Position numbers and translations under genes: made by a program. Of a DNA stretch of 64,000 nt, positions 19,280 to 29,097 are shown in pieces. Positions within the stretch are counted from its first letter, which is position 1. The number at the start of each line of letters is the position of its first letter. The stretch comes from Campanula takesimana. Its lineage: Eukaryota; Streptophyta; Magnoliopsida; Asterales; Campanulaceae. Under the pieces are notes generated by a model, which was not told the origin of the DNA, ran no database searches, and was given only the letters and a program-made list of their open reading frames with translations. The DNA is taken from NCBI GenBank assembly GCA_026119855.1, contig JAOWBW010000384.1:186001-250000 (forward strand), read 5' to 3'.

Positions 19280-20319
19280 CTCTTGGTAGGTTTACGGTTC
19301 ATCATTCTCAATGATTTCTACCTCATTACTATCCGTTACGAGAAATCCATATCTCTCGGGCTCGGATCGTAACCTACTAGATCTGCGAGTTGCTTGTGTA
19401 TTTTCAACAGGTTCCACAACTCCTTGTGGTTCTTGTTCTTGTTCCACTATTGGTTCAATGTTATTTTCTGGGTCTCGAATTTCTTCAAGATTTATTTTAC
19501 TCCCACTGATTTCTTTGGAGAGAAACTCTTTCTCTAGAAAGACACCAGTTCGGGCAACAAACACTTTGTTGTCCTCACGGTTGTAAAAGTAATATCCTCT
19601 AGTTTCCTTAGGATATCCCACGAAATTACATTTATCAGATTTGTGTGCAAGTTTGTCTGAGACAAGTCTTTTGACAAAAGCTTCGCAACCCCAAATCTTC
19701 ATGAAAGACAGACAAGGCTTCCTTCCGCTCCACATCTCATATGGAGTCTTTTGAACCGATTTAGTTGGAACACGATTTAGTGTGAAAGCAGCGGTTTCTA
19801 GGGCGTAACCCCAAAAGGATATTGGAAGATCAACTTGACTCATCATTGATCCAACCATGTCTAACAAAGTCCGATTCCTCCTCTCGGACACACCATTCCA
19901 TTGTGGTGTTCCGGGTGGAGTCAATTGTGAAATTATTCCACAATTCTTTAGATGATCATCAAATTCTTGACTCAAGTATTCACCACCTCGATCTGATCGA
20001 AGTGCCTTTATACTTTTGCCAAGTTGTTTTTCTACTTCATTTTGAAATATTCTAAATATCTCAAATGCTTCACTTTTATGTTTCATTAGGTAAACATACC
20101 CAAATCTACTATAGTCATCAGTGAAGGTTATGAAGTATTGAAATCCTCCCCTAGCATTGCTACTTAATGGTCCGCATACATCGGAATGTATCAACCCCAA
20201 TAAGTCGCTTGCCCTTTCACCTAGATTGGTAAAAGGTGTCTTAGTCATTTTTCCAAGAAGACACGACTCACAAGTATCATATGACTCAAGGTCACATGAT
20301 ACTTATTTACATGATAGAC
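19280..20319 (-). pseudogene. Copia-1 integrase, N-terminal part deleted
   Basis: The frame enters at SYDTCESCLLGKMTKTPF, the end of the zinc-binding HHCC domain with both cysteines. The histidine half normally ahead of it (the LWHxRLGH region) is absent. The text jumps from VYHVNKYH, the usual segment after protease, into this region, so an internal deletion with a frame change removed part of the pre-integrase domain. The catalytic core is present: D in LIHSDVCGPL, D in LRSDRGGEYLS, E in GVSERRNRTLLD. It ends at an in-frame TAA after EIIENDEP. It would not form a complete integrase. Confidence 0.85.
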
Positions 20320-21582
20320 ATTGTCATTATTTTCATTCTTGACATCCAAGATATAAAGGCCATTAAATGAATTAGCAATACCATAAAGCACACCATTTAA
20401 ATAAATAGAAAATTTCTTATTCTCAATAAGAAACTTAAAACCTTCATTATCCAAACAAGAAATTGAAATAATATTTCTGCTTAAATCCGGAACATAATAA
20501 CAATTGTTCAAAACAAGAATTAATCCGGAAGGTAAAGTGACTTCATAAGTCCCTACGGCTAATGCAGCAACTCTTGCTCCATTTCCCACGCGTAGATCTA
20601 CTTCACCTTCTTTAAGCAGTCTCCTATTCTTTAGTCCCTGCACATTTAGACAAATGTGAGAACCACATCCGGTATCAAATACCCAAGAATCAGTGGTAGA
20701 AAGGAGAATATCTATCATATAGATACCTGAAGTCGACGCAGCCTTGCTGCTCTTCTTCTTCTTTTGCTCTTCCAAGAAAGCCTTGCAATTACGTTTCCAA
20801 TGACCAATTTCTTGACAATGGAAACAGATTGCATCCTTTTGTGAATCAGGATTTGCCTCAGAAGCCTTGACAACCTTTGCCTTGCTTATTTTGGGTTTGA
20901 CAACTTTCTTACACTTTCCTTTGGCACTAGCCTTCTTCCCATCATGAACCAAGAGCACGGGAGAACCTTTCTCCACAATTTTCATCTCTGCAGTTTTGAG
21001 CATCCCATGCAACTTAGAGAGATTCTTATCCATTCCATGCATGTTATAATTCATCACAAACTGATTATAACTTTTAGGCAATGAATTAAGAATGAGATCC
21101 GTGGCTAGCTCCAATGGGATTGGATAGCCAAGTTTCTCAAGGTGCTCTACATAACCTTTCATTTTAAGAAAGTGAGGACTCACTTGTTGCCCTTCATTCA
21201 TTTTACAAGTAGTGAATGCAACAATGGTCTTGTACCTCTCTTGCCTAGCTTGCTCTTGAAACATGGTTCTCAACTCCACGCCTATCTCATAGGCTTCCAA
21301 ATGTTCCAAACTTTATTGGAGTTTTGAACACATAGCAGCAAGCATGAGACAACTTACATCTCTAGAATCATTACGATGTTTCTTGTAATTGTCCCTTTCT
21401 ACCCTAGGGGCAGTAGGCGGTGGTTCAGCAGGGAGAGGCCCATCGAGAATGTACAACTTATCTTCTTGCCTAAGAACGATTCTTATGCTACGGATCCAAT
21501 CCATAAAGTTTGTACCATTCTCTTCAAGCTTATCCTTCTCAAGGATCGATCGCAACGACATTGATTGAGTGTTATTAGTCAT
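20320..21582 (-). pseudogene. Copia-1 gag and protease
   Basis: Starts at ATG 21582 (MTNNTQSMSLRSILEKDKL...). An in-frame TAA stands between MCSKLQ and SLEHLEAYEIG about 90 codons in. Then follow the copia gag core (ELATDLILNSLPKSYNQFVM), the CCHC knuckle CFHCQEIGHWKRNC near 20815-20850, a lysine-rich linker and the protease motif WVFDTGCGSH (D-T-G catalytic triplet). Apart from the stop the frame reads to VYHVNKYH, where the integrase deletion begins. Confidence 0.88.
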
Positions 21583-23164
21583 TATCTACAAATATGCAAA
21601 ATTTCCAAAATTTAATAAGTACCGATTTTTCATTAAAGAGATAAATAATGTATTTTTCCAAACAAATACTCCCACTAAATTATATAACATTCTTATACAT
21701 CCAATGTATAATATAATTTAATTGGGCTATGATCCAACTTTAATTTAACTTTTGAGTCCACGGAGGCGGACCGCTCAAAAACTAAATTAATTAGGTAGAC
21801 AATCATGTCAATCATATCCCATATGATTCTTAGATCCTTTTTATGAGATTCTTTGAGAAATCTGATTTCGAAAGGCATGTTAAATCTCATCTTTTGCCTA
21901 GGCCCAAAACTGTTTTGACGCCTAATTAAGTCCAACCATTTTAAACGCATAGGAACCATTCAATTTAATGCACATTGCGGAGGCAAGCCCACATTAAATT
22001 AAAGAACCTCATCTTGCTCATATATGAATAAAATCAATGCACTTCGCGGAGGTGAACCCACATCAAAATCACCCATATATAAACAAGTGTTTTAATCATG
22101 GTATGGCAAAGAAGGACTTAAAACTTTCTTTGAAGGTTCATCACATATAGCATATAACACATTTATGAGCACATAATATAAACATGTTACACATCAAGTT
22201 TAGCCACTAAATTAATCTCATTAATTTAAGCATGATATTTATGTGTCATTAGTTTCTCTATAATTATGAGGATGAGACTATTTCAACTTTGGTTATTATC
22301 TCCAAATCAAGACAACAAGAAGCGCGGTCGAACTAAGCCATTAGGCAACCACAATCCCGCACTAATTCAAGAAACCAAGAAAGTAGTCCATGTGGCCGAA
22401 ACTAAGCAATAGATGGTCTCGATGAACGTAGGCCAATTGCATTCACAATTCCACATGGATCTCCAATCATTGAATCAAGAACTTTGTTTCTCAATTTTAG
22501 CAATTATGAACTCTTCATAATTCTAACTTCGTTTTATCTTTGAAACTTTGATTGCGATCAATTTTGGGAAACACAATCTCGATGAACGCAGATTAGCCAT
22601 CCAAAACTTGAACCAATCTAGGAATCACAAGACTAAAACAAATAGGAAATTCAAACCCCAAAATCCACACACAAACCAACTACCCAAAACCCATTCCAGA
22701 TCAGCAAGTCTGGAGTGGTCTTGTTACTGTTTTGTTGGATTTATCGAAAAATTCCAGAATCAGATTTTGAACAAAATCAGAATATTCCATTCTGGCCTAG
22801 CGAGCGCGCGCCTGGTCCAGCGCGAGCGGGCGCCTGCAACGCGCGCGCGCCTGGTCCAGCGCGGGCGAGCGACTGTATGGTCAGAATGCTATAGAATTTT
22901 CAAGTTCGAAAATTTTGTCTCAAAATTATTTTTCCCCGATTATTAAAACTTTGATCCAATCAAAAATTAATAATCGAAATAATTCAGAATCCACCATAAT
23001 TTTTATTGCGATTGAATCGTGCGATTAAAGTTGCAAAACAATAAACCACATAAAATCACAAAACACATAAAAAATCATATAATCTAATATTCATATCATG
23101 CTTGGCACATAAACAATTTACATAAACACAACATGATCCAAGTATTGAATTAATCAACATGAAC
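21583..23164 (-). other. 5' leader of Copia-1
   Basis: About 1.6 kb between the primer-binding site and the gag start, AT-rich and without protein. It contains its own GC-box cluster (22801-22873), followed in the same order by the CTATAGAATTTT...TTTTCCCCGATT flank. The corresponding part of Copia-2 (33128-33704) is homologous outside the boxes. Confidence 0.7.
22801..22873 (-). repeat. Four GC boxes in Copia-1 leader
   Basis: Plus-strand reading: GCGAGCGCGCGCCTGG, TCCAGCGCGAGCGGGCGCC, GCGCGCGCGCCTGG, TCCAGCGCGGGCGAGCG, i.e. two pairs. The CGCCTGGTCC signature is shared with the boxes in the LTR of the same element. Confidence 0.7.
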
Positions 23165-23179
23165 GGGGCTCTGATACCA
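23165..23179 (-). promoter_or_regulatory. Primer-binding site of Copia-1
   Basis: Sense TGGTATCAGAGCCCC, complementary to the 3' end of plant initiator tRNA-Met, one base after the 5' LTR. Confidence 0.95.
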
Positions 23180-23180
23180 C

Positions 23181-24702
23181 TGTTGGGTTTCCAAGTAACA
23201 TGCGCAGCGGAATATAGCAATTAAAATTTTAAGAAAACCCAAAGCCATGGATCCGTTCATATGATTAAATCAAATACAACAAGATGAATAGAGGAATAAC
23301 TAACCCTTGATGGCTATGAATTTTCTCTTGATCTTTGGTGGAGAAACTTGAAGACTTGATCACGATCACAAAGCTTGAACACGAACTCTGAAGATGATGA
23401 TTTTCACCCTCTAGCGGTATCCACACTTCGAACGAATATCAAAGGAGCTTCTTTGATCTTGGTTGCTAGACCAATATTATGAAACACACTTTCACAATAT
23501 AATAAAGAACTATATGGAATTTATTTGTGAATTATTTTGTTCCTCAATCAAGGATATCTTAGAACAAAATAAAATCTCTCTCAAACTCTTTGAGACTCAC
23601 AAAAAGCACTACTCCATATGGTCTGGCCGAATTGGGGTTTTTATACACAATTAAGACCTATTCCAAATAGGTAACTTGTGTCAAAAAACCATTCCTAATC
23701 GAATTAGGAAATTCCAAATCGGCATACCGGGTGCCCGCCTGGTCCTACCCAGGCGCCCGCTTGTTTGGGCAGAAGGTCAAGGCCCTTTCCGGCTTTATTC
23801 AGGCGCCCGCCTGGTTCAACCCAAGCGCCCGCTTGGTTGACCAGGAGGCCCAGAATATTTCCAGAAATTCCCTTGAGGTCCTTCAACCCTAAATTCCAAT
23901 ACAGTCCTTTTATTTAAGATTCGTTATATTGTGTGTGACCCTCTAGGAATATACTAAGTTGGCAATGGGCTCAAACATGATTCCATAAGATATGATTAGG
24001 TTCTAGCAAACCGTCATACCTACCCAAATAGTATAACTAGATACAAGTTCGCATTCCTTTAGAATATGTCACAATCCTTTTGTCCACGATGTCATTGAAC
24101 ACAAGTCATGGTCAAACAGTCAACTTGTTTTGTTCAATACTTTCTCGATTCTGAATATGTTGATAATCCAAATGACATTGATCCAATCAATTCATTTGTG
24201 TCCGACCGAACATTTCATCAACATCATTCCTACGAGAGGCCCAAGCTTGACATCTCTCCGAGGAGGGACAAATCCATTTAGCTTATTATTCTTCCCTACG
24301 TGAATCCGATTATGCCAATCATACCCTTTATAACTACTCGGTTAAAAGTAGCGTTTGAATATGTCAAACATAATGTTCATCAAGTGGAAGACTATAATAA
24401 CTTCATGTCTAAGGATTCAAATGACATAACTAATATGAGATATATGTATGACATAGACCATGACATAAATCTCATAGAGCGGGTCATGTCCAGTACCTTG
24501 TTCCAAACAAGTACCCATAAATCTAACATGATCATCCCATAATCATTTAGCCTTTATACTAGTGCTTAACAAGTACTAGGGACGGAGATTATTATAAGTA
24601 AACATGAACAACAATAATAATCAAAACATCTCTTTATTGATATGAAATAAATTATAACAATTACAACGTTTATTAAACGTGCCTAGGGCACCACTACCAA
24701 CA
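23181..24702 (-). repeat. 5' LTR of Copia-1 (1522 bp)
   Basis: Starts (sense) TGTTGGTAGTGG and ends GGAAACCCAACA. It differs from the 3' LTR at scattered single bases. TATA at 23636-23645 reverse; four-box GC cluster 23729-23836 with CAGAAGGTC at 23770-23778. Confidence 0.95.
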
Positions 24703-26864
24703 TGGATTGTACCTGTGAAACACCTATCCAAAAAGAGATCTAAAGATTGGGGTTCACTCCCAAGATGTTAGATTACATGTATGAATTTTGGTTGGATTTA
24801 TTGATAAATATTTCATGCTTAACTCATGCCAAAAACATTAACATAAAATCAGCCCAGCACAGCAAAGCATTGCATATCTGATTTTGACGGACAATTTACA
24901 CTATCATAACCTATGAGTCTGAGAAAAATCAAAACATGAAACTTGAATATCACATATTTAATATGATGTACCCAAAACAGTTCGTGAATAAAACGAGTTT
25001 AAGTGCATCAAAAGGTCTCTGACATTTTCATGTCAGAATCTGGAAATTTTAGTCTGAGAGAAGACACTTGATTTATAAAATGGAAAATGGGCCTTTCCTT
25101 AGGTCATAAAATTATTTAAAGAACATGAACATCTTTATTAGTCTTTTGAGAACAAATTTCATGTTTTGACTTAGACTTGAAAATCGAGTTTTGGTAGGTT
25201 TTTGGACTTAAGAACTTAGACTAATCCAAAGTGCAGCAAGCAAGGCAGCAGTTCTGTACTACGAAAATTCCTACCAAAACATGACCTAGACATGGATGTA
25301 AACCACGAAACTTGGCAATAATCATATTCAATATGAAAGGAACAACTTTGATGTTTTGAGTTAGATCTATAAACGAAGGTAAGATAGAGTAAAAAGCACA
25401 TCAAAAGGCTTGATGCAAACAACACATACTGGACAGATTAGACATGGCATGAAGATAGGTATCAAAACATGGCATAAACTTGGAATAAACCCATGAAACT
25501 TGGGTAAATCGTTTATTTATGTGTTATTAACATTATCATGCATCTATTTATGAACAAACAAGAGCAAAAATGAGAATAATCATGAAAGAGGAGCAAGGGG
25601 GCAGATTATGCACAAGCTAGATAAGAGAGCCATATCTTGCATGGATTTAAGATTTGAGCCATGAAATCAACACCAAAATAGACTTAAAACATATATACAC
25701 ATGATAGGACTGAAGTATGAACATTTAGAATATATAGAACATGTTTATTTACAAAGTAAAAACATAGATTACATAGGTAATAAGGGGAATCTAGTCACTA
25801 GTTGACTAGATTCCCAAACAACTCATTTAAACTTACATTTTATCAATTATATGATATATAAAAAGGAAACTTAACTAGATTAAGAGAGGGTGGTGTGCTT
25901 CCTTTGTCTCCAAGGGAAGACTTTTTTTCGTTTGATTGAAGTTGTTGTTTTGGTTGTGGTTGTGGTTGTTGTTGTTGTTGTTGCTTGTTGTTGTTGTTGT
26001 TGTTGCTTGAGATTTGAAAGGGTTGTTTGAGGTGTTTGGGTGGAGGTTTAGTAGTGGAGATGTGGTGGAGGAGTGGTGGTAGTGGTGGTGGAATGGTGGT
26101 AGTAAGAGCAAGAGTGAAAGTGTATGGAGGGAGTGTGTAGTGTAATGTGTGTGTTGAATGAGTCCCCCCTTTTCTTGGATCAACCTAGGAAGTATATGGA
26201 GGAGGGAGGTATGTTTTCTTGGACCAAAATTCCCCTAGAGTAGGGGTAGTATGGGGGGTGGTGGTTGCTTGCCCGGATGGCTTTGATGGAGGTGGCCATA
26301 ATGCCATCATTTTTTGCTTGAAAATCCAAGAGAAAACTAGGGAGAAAAGCTTTCTTTTCCTTTTTGATTTTTTTTTTCTTTTCTCTTGCCACGTGGCGTG
26401 CCTTGATTGGTTCCTCCAACATGACTCACCCCATTTGTTGAATTCCCACATAGCCAGCAAGCATGGGTCATTGACGTGCTTGTGTGGCTTTCATTTCGGC
26501 TCCGTCTTTCCGCTCCGCAACTGCTCGGTCGTGCGTGCTTTGGTGTCCCGGTTGTCCGTGGGCCCATCATGAAAGTTGCTCAGAATATTTTTCTGGTCAT
26601 GACTCACCCCATTTGTTAAAATATTTCCCTTTTAGAATGTGCGTGCGGGACCCGTTCCGGGTTCCGCACGCGCTATTTTTTTAGAATGTGCCTGTTTACT
26701 CGGTTTTGAGCCCTGATCATGAATCCGGACATGGTTTTTCCATCCGATGCACCGATAAGGCGTACGGTAATCCCGAACTGCCAAATATGGGATTTTAGGT
26801 CGATTATCGCGCTTAGACCGAATCAAATGGTTGGTTTTAGGGGTGCGAGGTCGGGGTGTCTACA
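24703..26864 (-). repeat. 5' LTR of Tat-2, upstream part
   Basis: Begins (sense) at 26864 with TGTAGACACCCCGACC and runs to the Copia-1 insertion; 24703-24707 is the TGGAT duplicate. It contains a TTG microsatellite (25938-26006), GTG-rich sequence (26050-26110), the nested inverted repeat GTGCGG / CCCG / CGGG / CCGCAC (26643-26669) and the empty Tat-1 target CCAGC (26454-26458). Together with 15633-16188 the LTR is about 2.7 kb. Short frames such as an Asn/His-rich one at 25875-26183 derive from the microsatellite. Confidence 0.8.
25938..26006. repeat. TTG/CAA microsatellite
   Basis: Mostly TTG units, with GGTTGTGG and GCTTG interruptions, inside the Tat-2 LTR. Confidence 0.9.
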
Positions 26865-27775
26865 ATGAGTTGCTCAAGGAAATCAAGAAAAGTGCTCCTA
26901 GCTTCCATTACAAAGCCGCCTCTAACTCCGCAAAAGAGGCTTCAATTAATGCCGTTACTAACGACAAGGGGAATTACAAAAGGGTTCCTCCTCTACAAGG
27001 CAAGAATTTTCAAGATAATCGTGTCACACTCCTCTCCATGGCATGACTATCACCGAGGCCTTCGATGCTCTCAAGGGGGAAGGGAAAGTTACTCCTCTCC
27101 TAGGGTACAAACCCAAGACAATGCGTCCCAACCATGCCTACCACAAGCATTGTGACTACCACCAACATAGTGGCCACACCACCGAGGAATGCTTTGTCCT
27201 CCGCAATGTCATCCAAGATCTCATAGACAAGAAAGAGTTCATAGTGCCTAATGGCGAGGATGTCAATGTAATAGAGGTAGGAGAATTTGAGGAGGCCACT
27301 CATTCAACCCCAATTGTGAATGAGGGCTCCAATATGATGAATAGATTTGACAATTCTTGTTACGTTGTGACTTACGATGAGGTAATGAGGAAAGTACTAG
27401 AGAATAGGAAAAAGAAGGAAGATGGGAACATCAACATGCTAACTCGATCCGAATGAGTCATAGCAAGCAACCCCACTAGTTCTGTACCAAACACCTCTTC
27501 TCAAAGACCGCAAGCTAGCGACACTCCCGAAGACCCTTTATTGGTTCAACTCAAGAAAACTTAAGCCAACATCTCCAATTGGGACCTCATTGCATCCTCA
27601 AAGAAGCACCGAGATCTTGTCATCAGTAATCTTGACGACACGTCGAACTCTCCCGATACAACTTCCGAAGACCTTACGGTAATGATAGATCACATTCATT
27701 TTGGCAATGTCATCACCTTTGCCGACATGGACCTTCCACCATTTGGTTCCGACCACAATGCGCCAAGTGCATAGA
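26865..27775 (+). pseudogene. gag C-terminal half and post-gag segment of Tat-3
   Basis: Begins mid-gene at NELLKEIKKSAPSFHYKAAS. A frameshift near 27020-27040 moves reading to the frame of GMTITEAFDALKGEGKVTPL. The knuckle is CDYHQHSGHTTEEC followed by FVLRNVIQDLIDKKEFIV. The frame closes with LTRSE and a TGA at about 27456. Further in-frame text (DPLLVQLKKT, stop, ANISNWDLIASSKKHRDLV and VITFADMDLPPFGSDHN) is the conserved segment that precedes protease in Tat elements. Protease, RT and RNase H are then missing. Confidence 0.75.
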
Positions 27776-28724
27776 GAAAGTCAAGAAATGCGCCAAGTGC
27801 CAGTTCCATGCTAATCTGCAACATGCTCCACCTTCAAAATTGTACAACATGACCACACCTTGGCCATTCTCTTGTTGGGGCATAGATATCATCGGCAAAG
27901 TCCATCCTACGGGGAGCAACGGATAGTCATTCATCCTTGTTGCCGTGGACTATTTCACGAAATGGGTCGAGGCACAAGCTTACCGAGTTCTCAATGCCAA
28001 GAAAGTGGTTGAATTCGCGAAGAACAATATCATGTGCCGATATGGCATTCCTCATGAGATCATCTCCGACAATGGTTCTCACTTCGAGACAGAAATGGAT
28101 GCACTTTTGGTTAACTACAAAATTACCAAACATAAGTCATCCCCGTACCGTCCCCAAGCCAATGGAGCGGTCGTAGCAGCAAATAAGACAATCGAGGTCA
28201 TCATGCGAAAAATGGCTTCAACAGGAAGGGATTGGCCCGAGAAATTACCCCTAGCATTGTGGGGCTACCGCACATCAATACGGTCAGCAACGGGAGAAAC
28301 TCTGTACTCATTGGTTTACGGTTCTGAAGCCGTACTCCCAGTCGAACTCGAGGTTCCTTCTCTACGGATCCTACTCGAGAACCAAGTCAACGAGGTTGAT
28401 TGGATGCAAAGTCGGTACGAGCAACTAGCCCTACTCGACGAAAAGAGGTTAAGAGCATTTGAACGCAAAATGGCCTATCAACAAAGAATGGAAAGGGATT
28501 TCAACAAGAAGGTGAAGCCTCAAAACATCAAAGTGGGAGATTTGGTCCTAAGACAACATCCCCCCAATGCCATGAATCACCTTGGGAAATGGGGACCTCG
28601 ATGGATTGGTCCTTACGTGGTCAAGAAGATAATAAGCGGCGGTGCAGTCTGACTCGTAGACTTGGATGGTGATCAATTGCCAACGAAGGTCAACCTCGAC
28701 AAGCTCAAGAAGTTCTACGCTTAA
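27762..28724 (+). pseudogene. Integrase of Tat-3, catalytic Glu lost
   Basis: Starts at the end of the zinc-binding domain (CIEKVKKCAKCQFHANLQHA). An in-frame TAG follows near 27922, then an open run of 235 codons. Catalytic D is present in WGIDIIGKVHP and in IISDNGSHFE. The expected Glu in the NGAVE-type motif is Val (NGAVVAANK). The C-terminal part has GDLVLRQHPPNAMNHLGKW and WIGPYVVKKIISGGAV, a TGA at 28650, then DLDGDQLPTKVNLDKLKKFY and TAA at 28722. AATGCGCCAAGTGC occurs twice at the 5' junction (about 27761 and 27786), consistent with a repeat-associated deletion. Confidence 0.85.
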
Positions 28725-28745
28725 CAAATAAAAAAAAAACACTCG

Positions 28746-28775
28746 CTAGGTTGAAAACCCGTAAGGGCGGCCTAG
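28746..28775 (+). other. CTAG-type RNA hairpin, Tat-3 copy 1
   Basis: Outer CTAGG (28746-28750) with CCTAG (28771-28775); inner CCC-GTAA-GGG, a GNRA loop. It starts 21 bases after the pol stop codon. Confidence 0.65.
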
Positions 28776-28809
28776 GCAAAAATTAGAGCACGTGCAAAAA
28801 AGAAGCCCG

Positions 28810-28839
28810 CTAGATTGAAAACCCGAAAGGGCGGTCTAG
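28810..28839 (+). other. CTAG-type RNA hairpin, Tat-3 copy 2
   Basis: Outer CTAGA with TCTAG, a compensatory G-C to A-T change relative to copy 1; inner CCC-GAAA-GGG, a second GNRA variant. Flanks match Tat-1 copy 2. Confidence 0.65.
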
Positions 28840-28885
28840 GCAAAAGACAGGGTGCACACAAAAAAATGGTCTTCATTTGTTTGAA

Positions 28886-28922
28886 CTACGGAGACCTGAG
28901 CCTCTCTACGAGAGGAACGTAG
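28886..28922 (+). other. CTACG-type RNA hairpin, Tat-3
   Basis: Outer CTACG/CGTAG; ACCTGAG; inner CCTCTC-TAC-GAGAGG, six perfect pairs; then GCAACCTTCGGG. Same order as in Tat-1 and Tat-5, always after the CTAG type. Confidence 0.7.
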
Positions 28923-29097
28923 GCAACCTTCGGGTGCGGTCTAAAATAATAATTTTTACCCAATCATGTTGTAAGAAAATGCATTTTTTATTCATCACTC
29001 ATATCATTCTTGCCATTACAACGGATATGTTGAGCAATAAAAGACAATAAAACGTTAAAATCCAAACAAGTGATCTATTAATTGCAATCTTGGGGTA
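28923..29097. other. Short spacer before the antisense gene
   Basis: AT-rich, no features beyond the downstream end of the antisense PMD pseudogene. Confidence 0.5.

Larger units (their letters stand above)
16189..24702 (-). mobile_element. Copia-1: Ty1/copia retrotransposon, full-length but broken coding
   Basis: 8514 bp with two LTRs (16189-17711 and 23181-24702) and a TGGAT target-site duplication. Coding runs on the - strand in the copia order gag, protease, integrase, RT, RNase H. PBS and PPT are present. The two LTRs look nearly identical by eye, so the insertion is recent. Two in-frame stops and a deletion with a frame change disrupt coding. It is inserted in the 5' LTR of Tat-2. Confidence 0.95.
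7868..26864 (-). mobile_element. Tat-2: Tat/Ogre-lineage element, gag remnant, no pol; hosts Copia-1 and Tat-1
   Basis: Reads on the - strand: 5' LTR 26864 to 15633 (interrupted by Copia-1), primer site 15614-15631, leader, gag 14640-13805, about 5.5 kb of non-coding 3' region, polypurine tract 8325-8339, and 3' LTR from 8324. The 3' LTR is cut at 7868 by Tat-1. The LTR starts TGTAGACACCCCGACC and ends GGGCTCTCACA. The flank beyond the 5' LTR is ATGAG (26865-26869) inside Tat-3 gag; the partner duplication is left of Tat-1, outside the window. No RT, RNase H or integrase was found. Confidence 0.8.

Noticed and set aside
17882..20342. Plus-strand frames across Copia-1
   Set aside because: Shadows of the minus-strand copia polyprotein, with no motif of their own.
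23165..23179. tRNA gene fragment
   Set aside because: The TGGTATCAGAGC stretches are primer-binding sites next to LTRs; no cloverleaf was found around them or elsewhere.
25875..26183. Asn/His/Ser-rich minus-strand protein
   Set aside because: Encoded by the TTG and GTG microsatellites inside the Tat-2 LTR.
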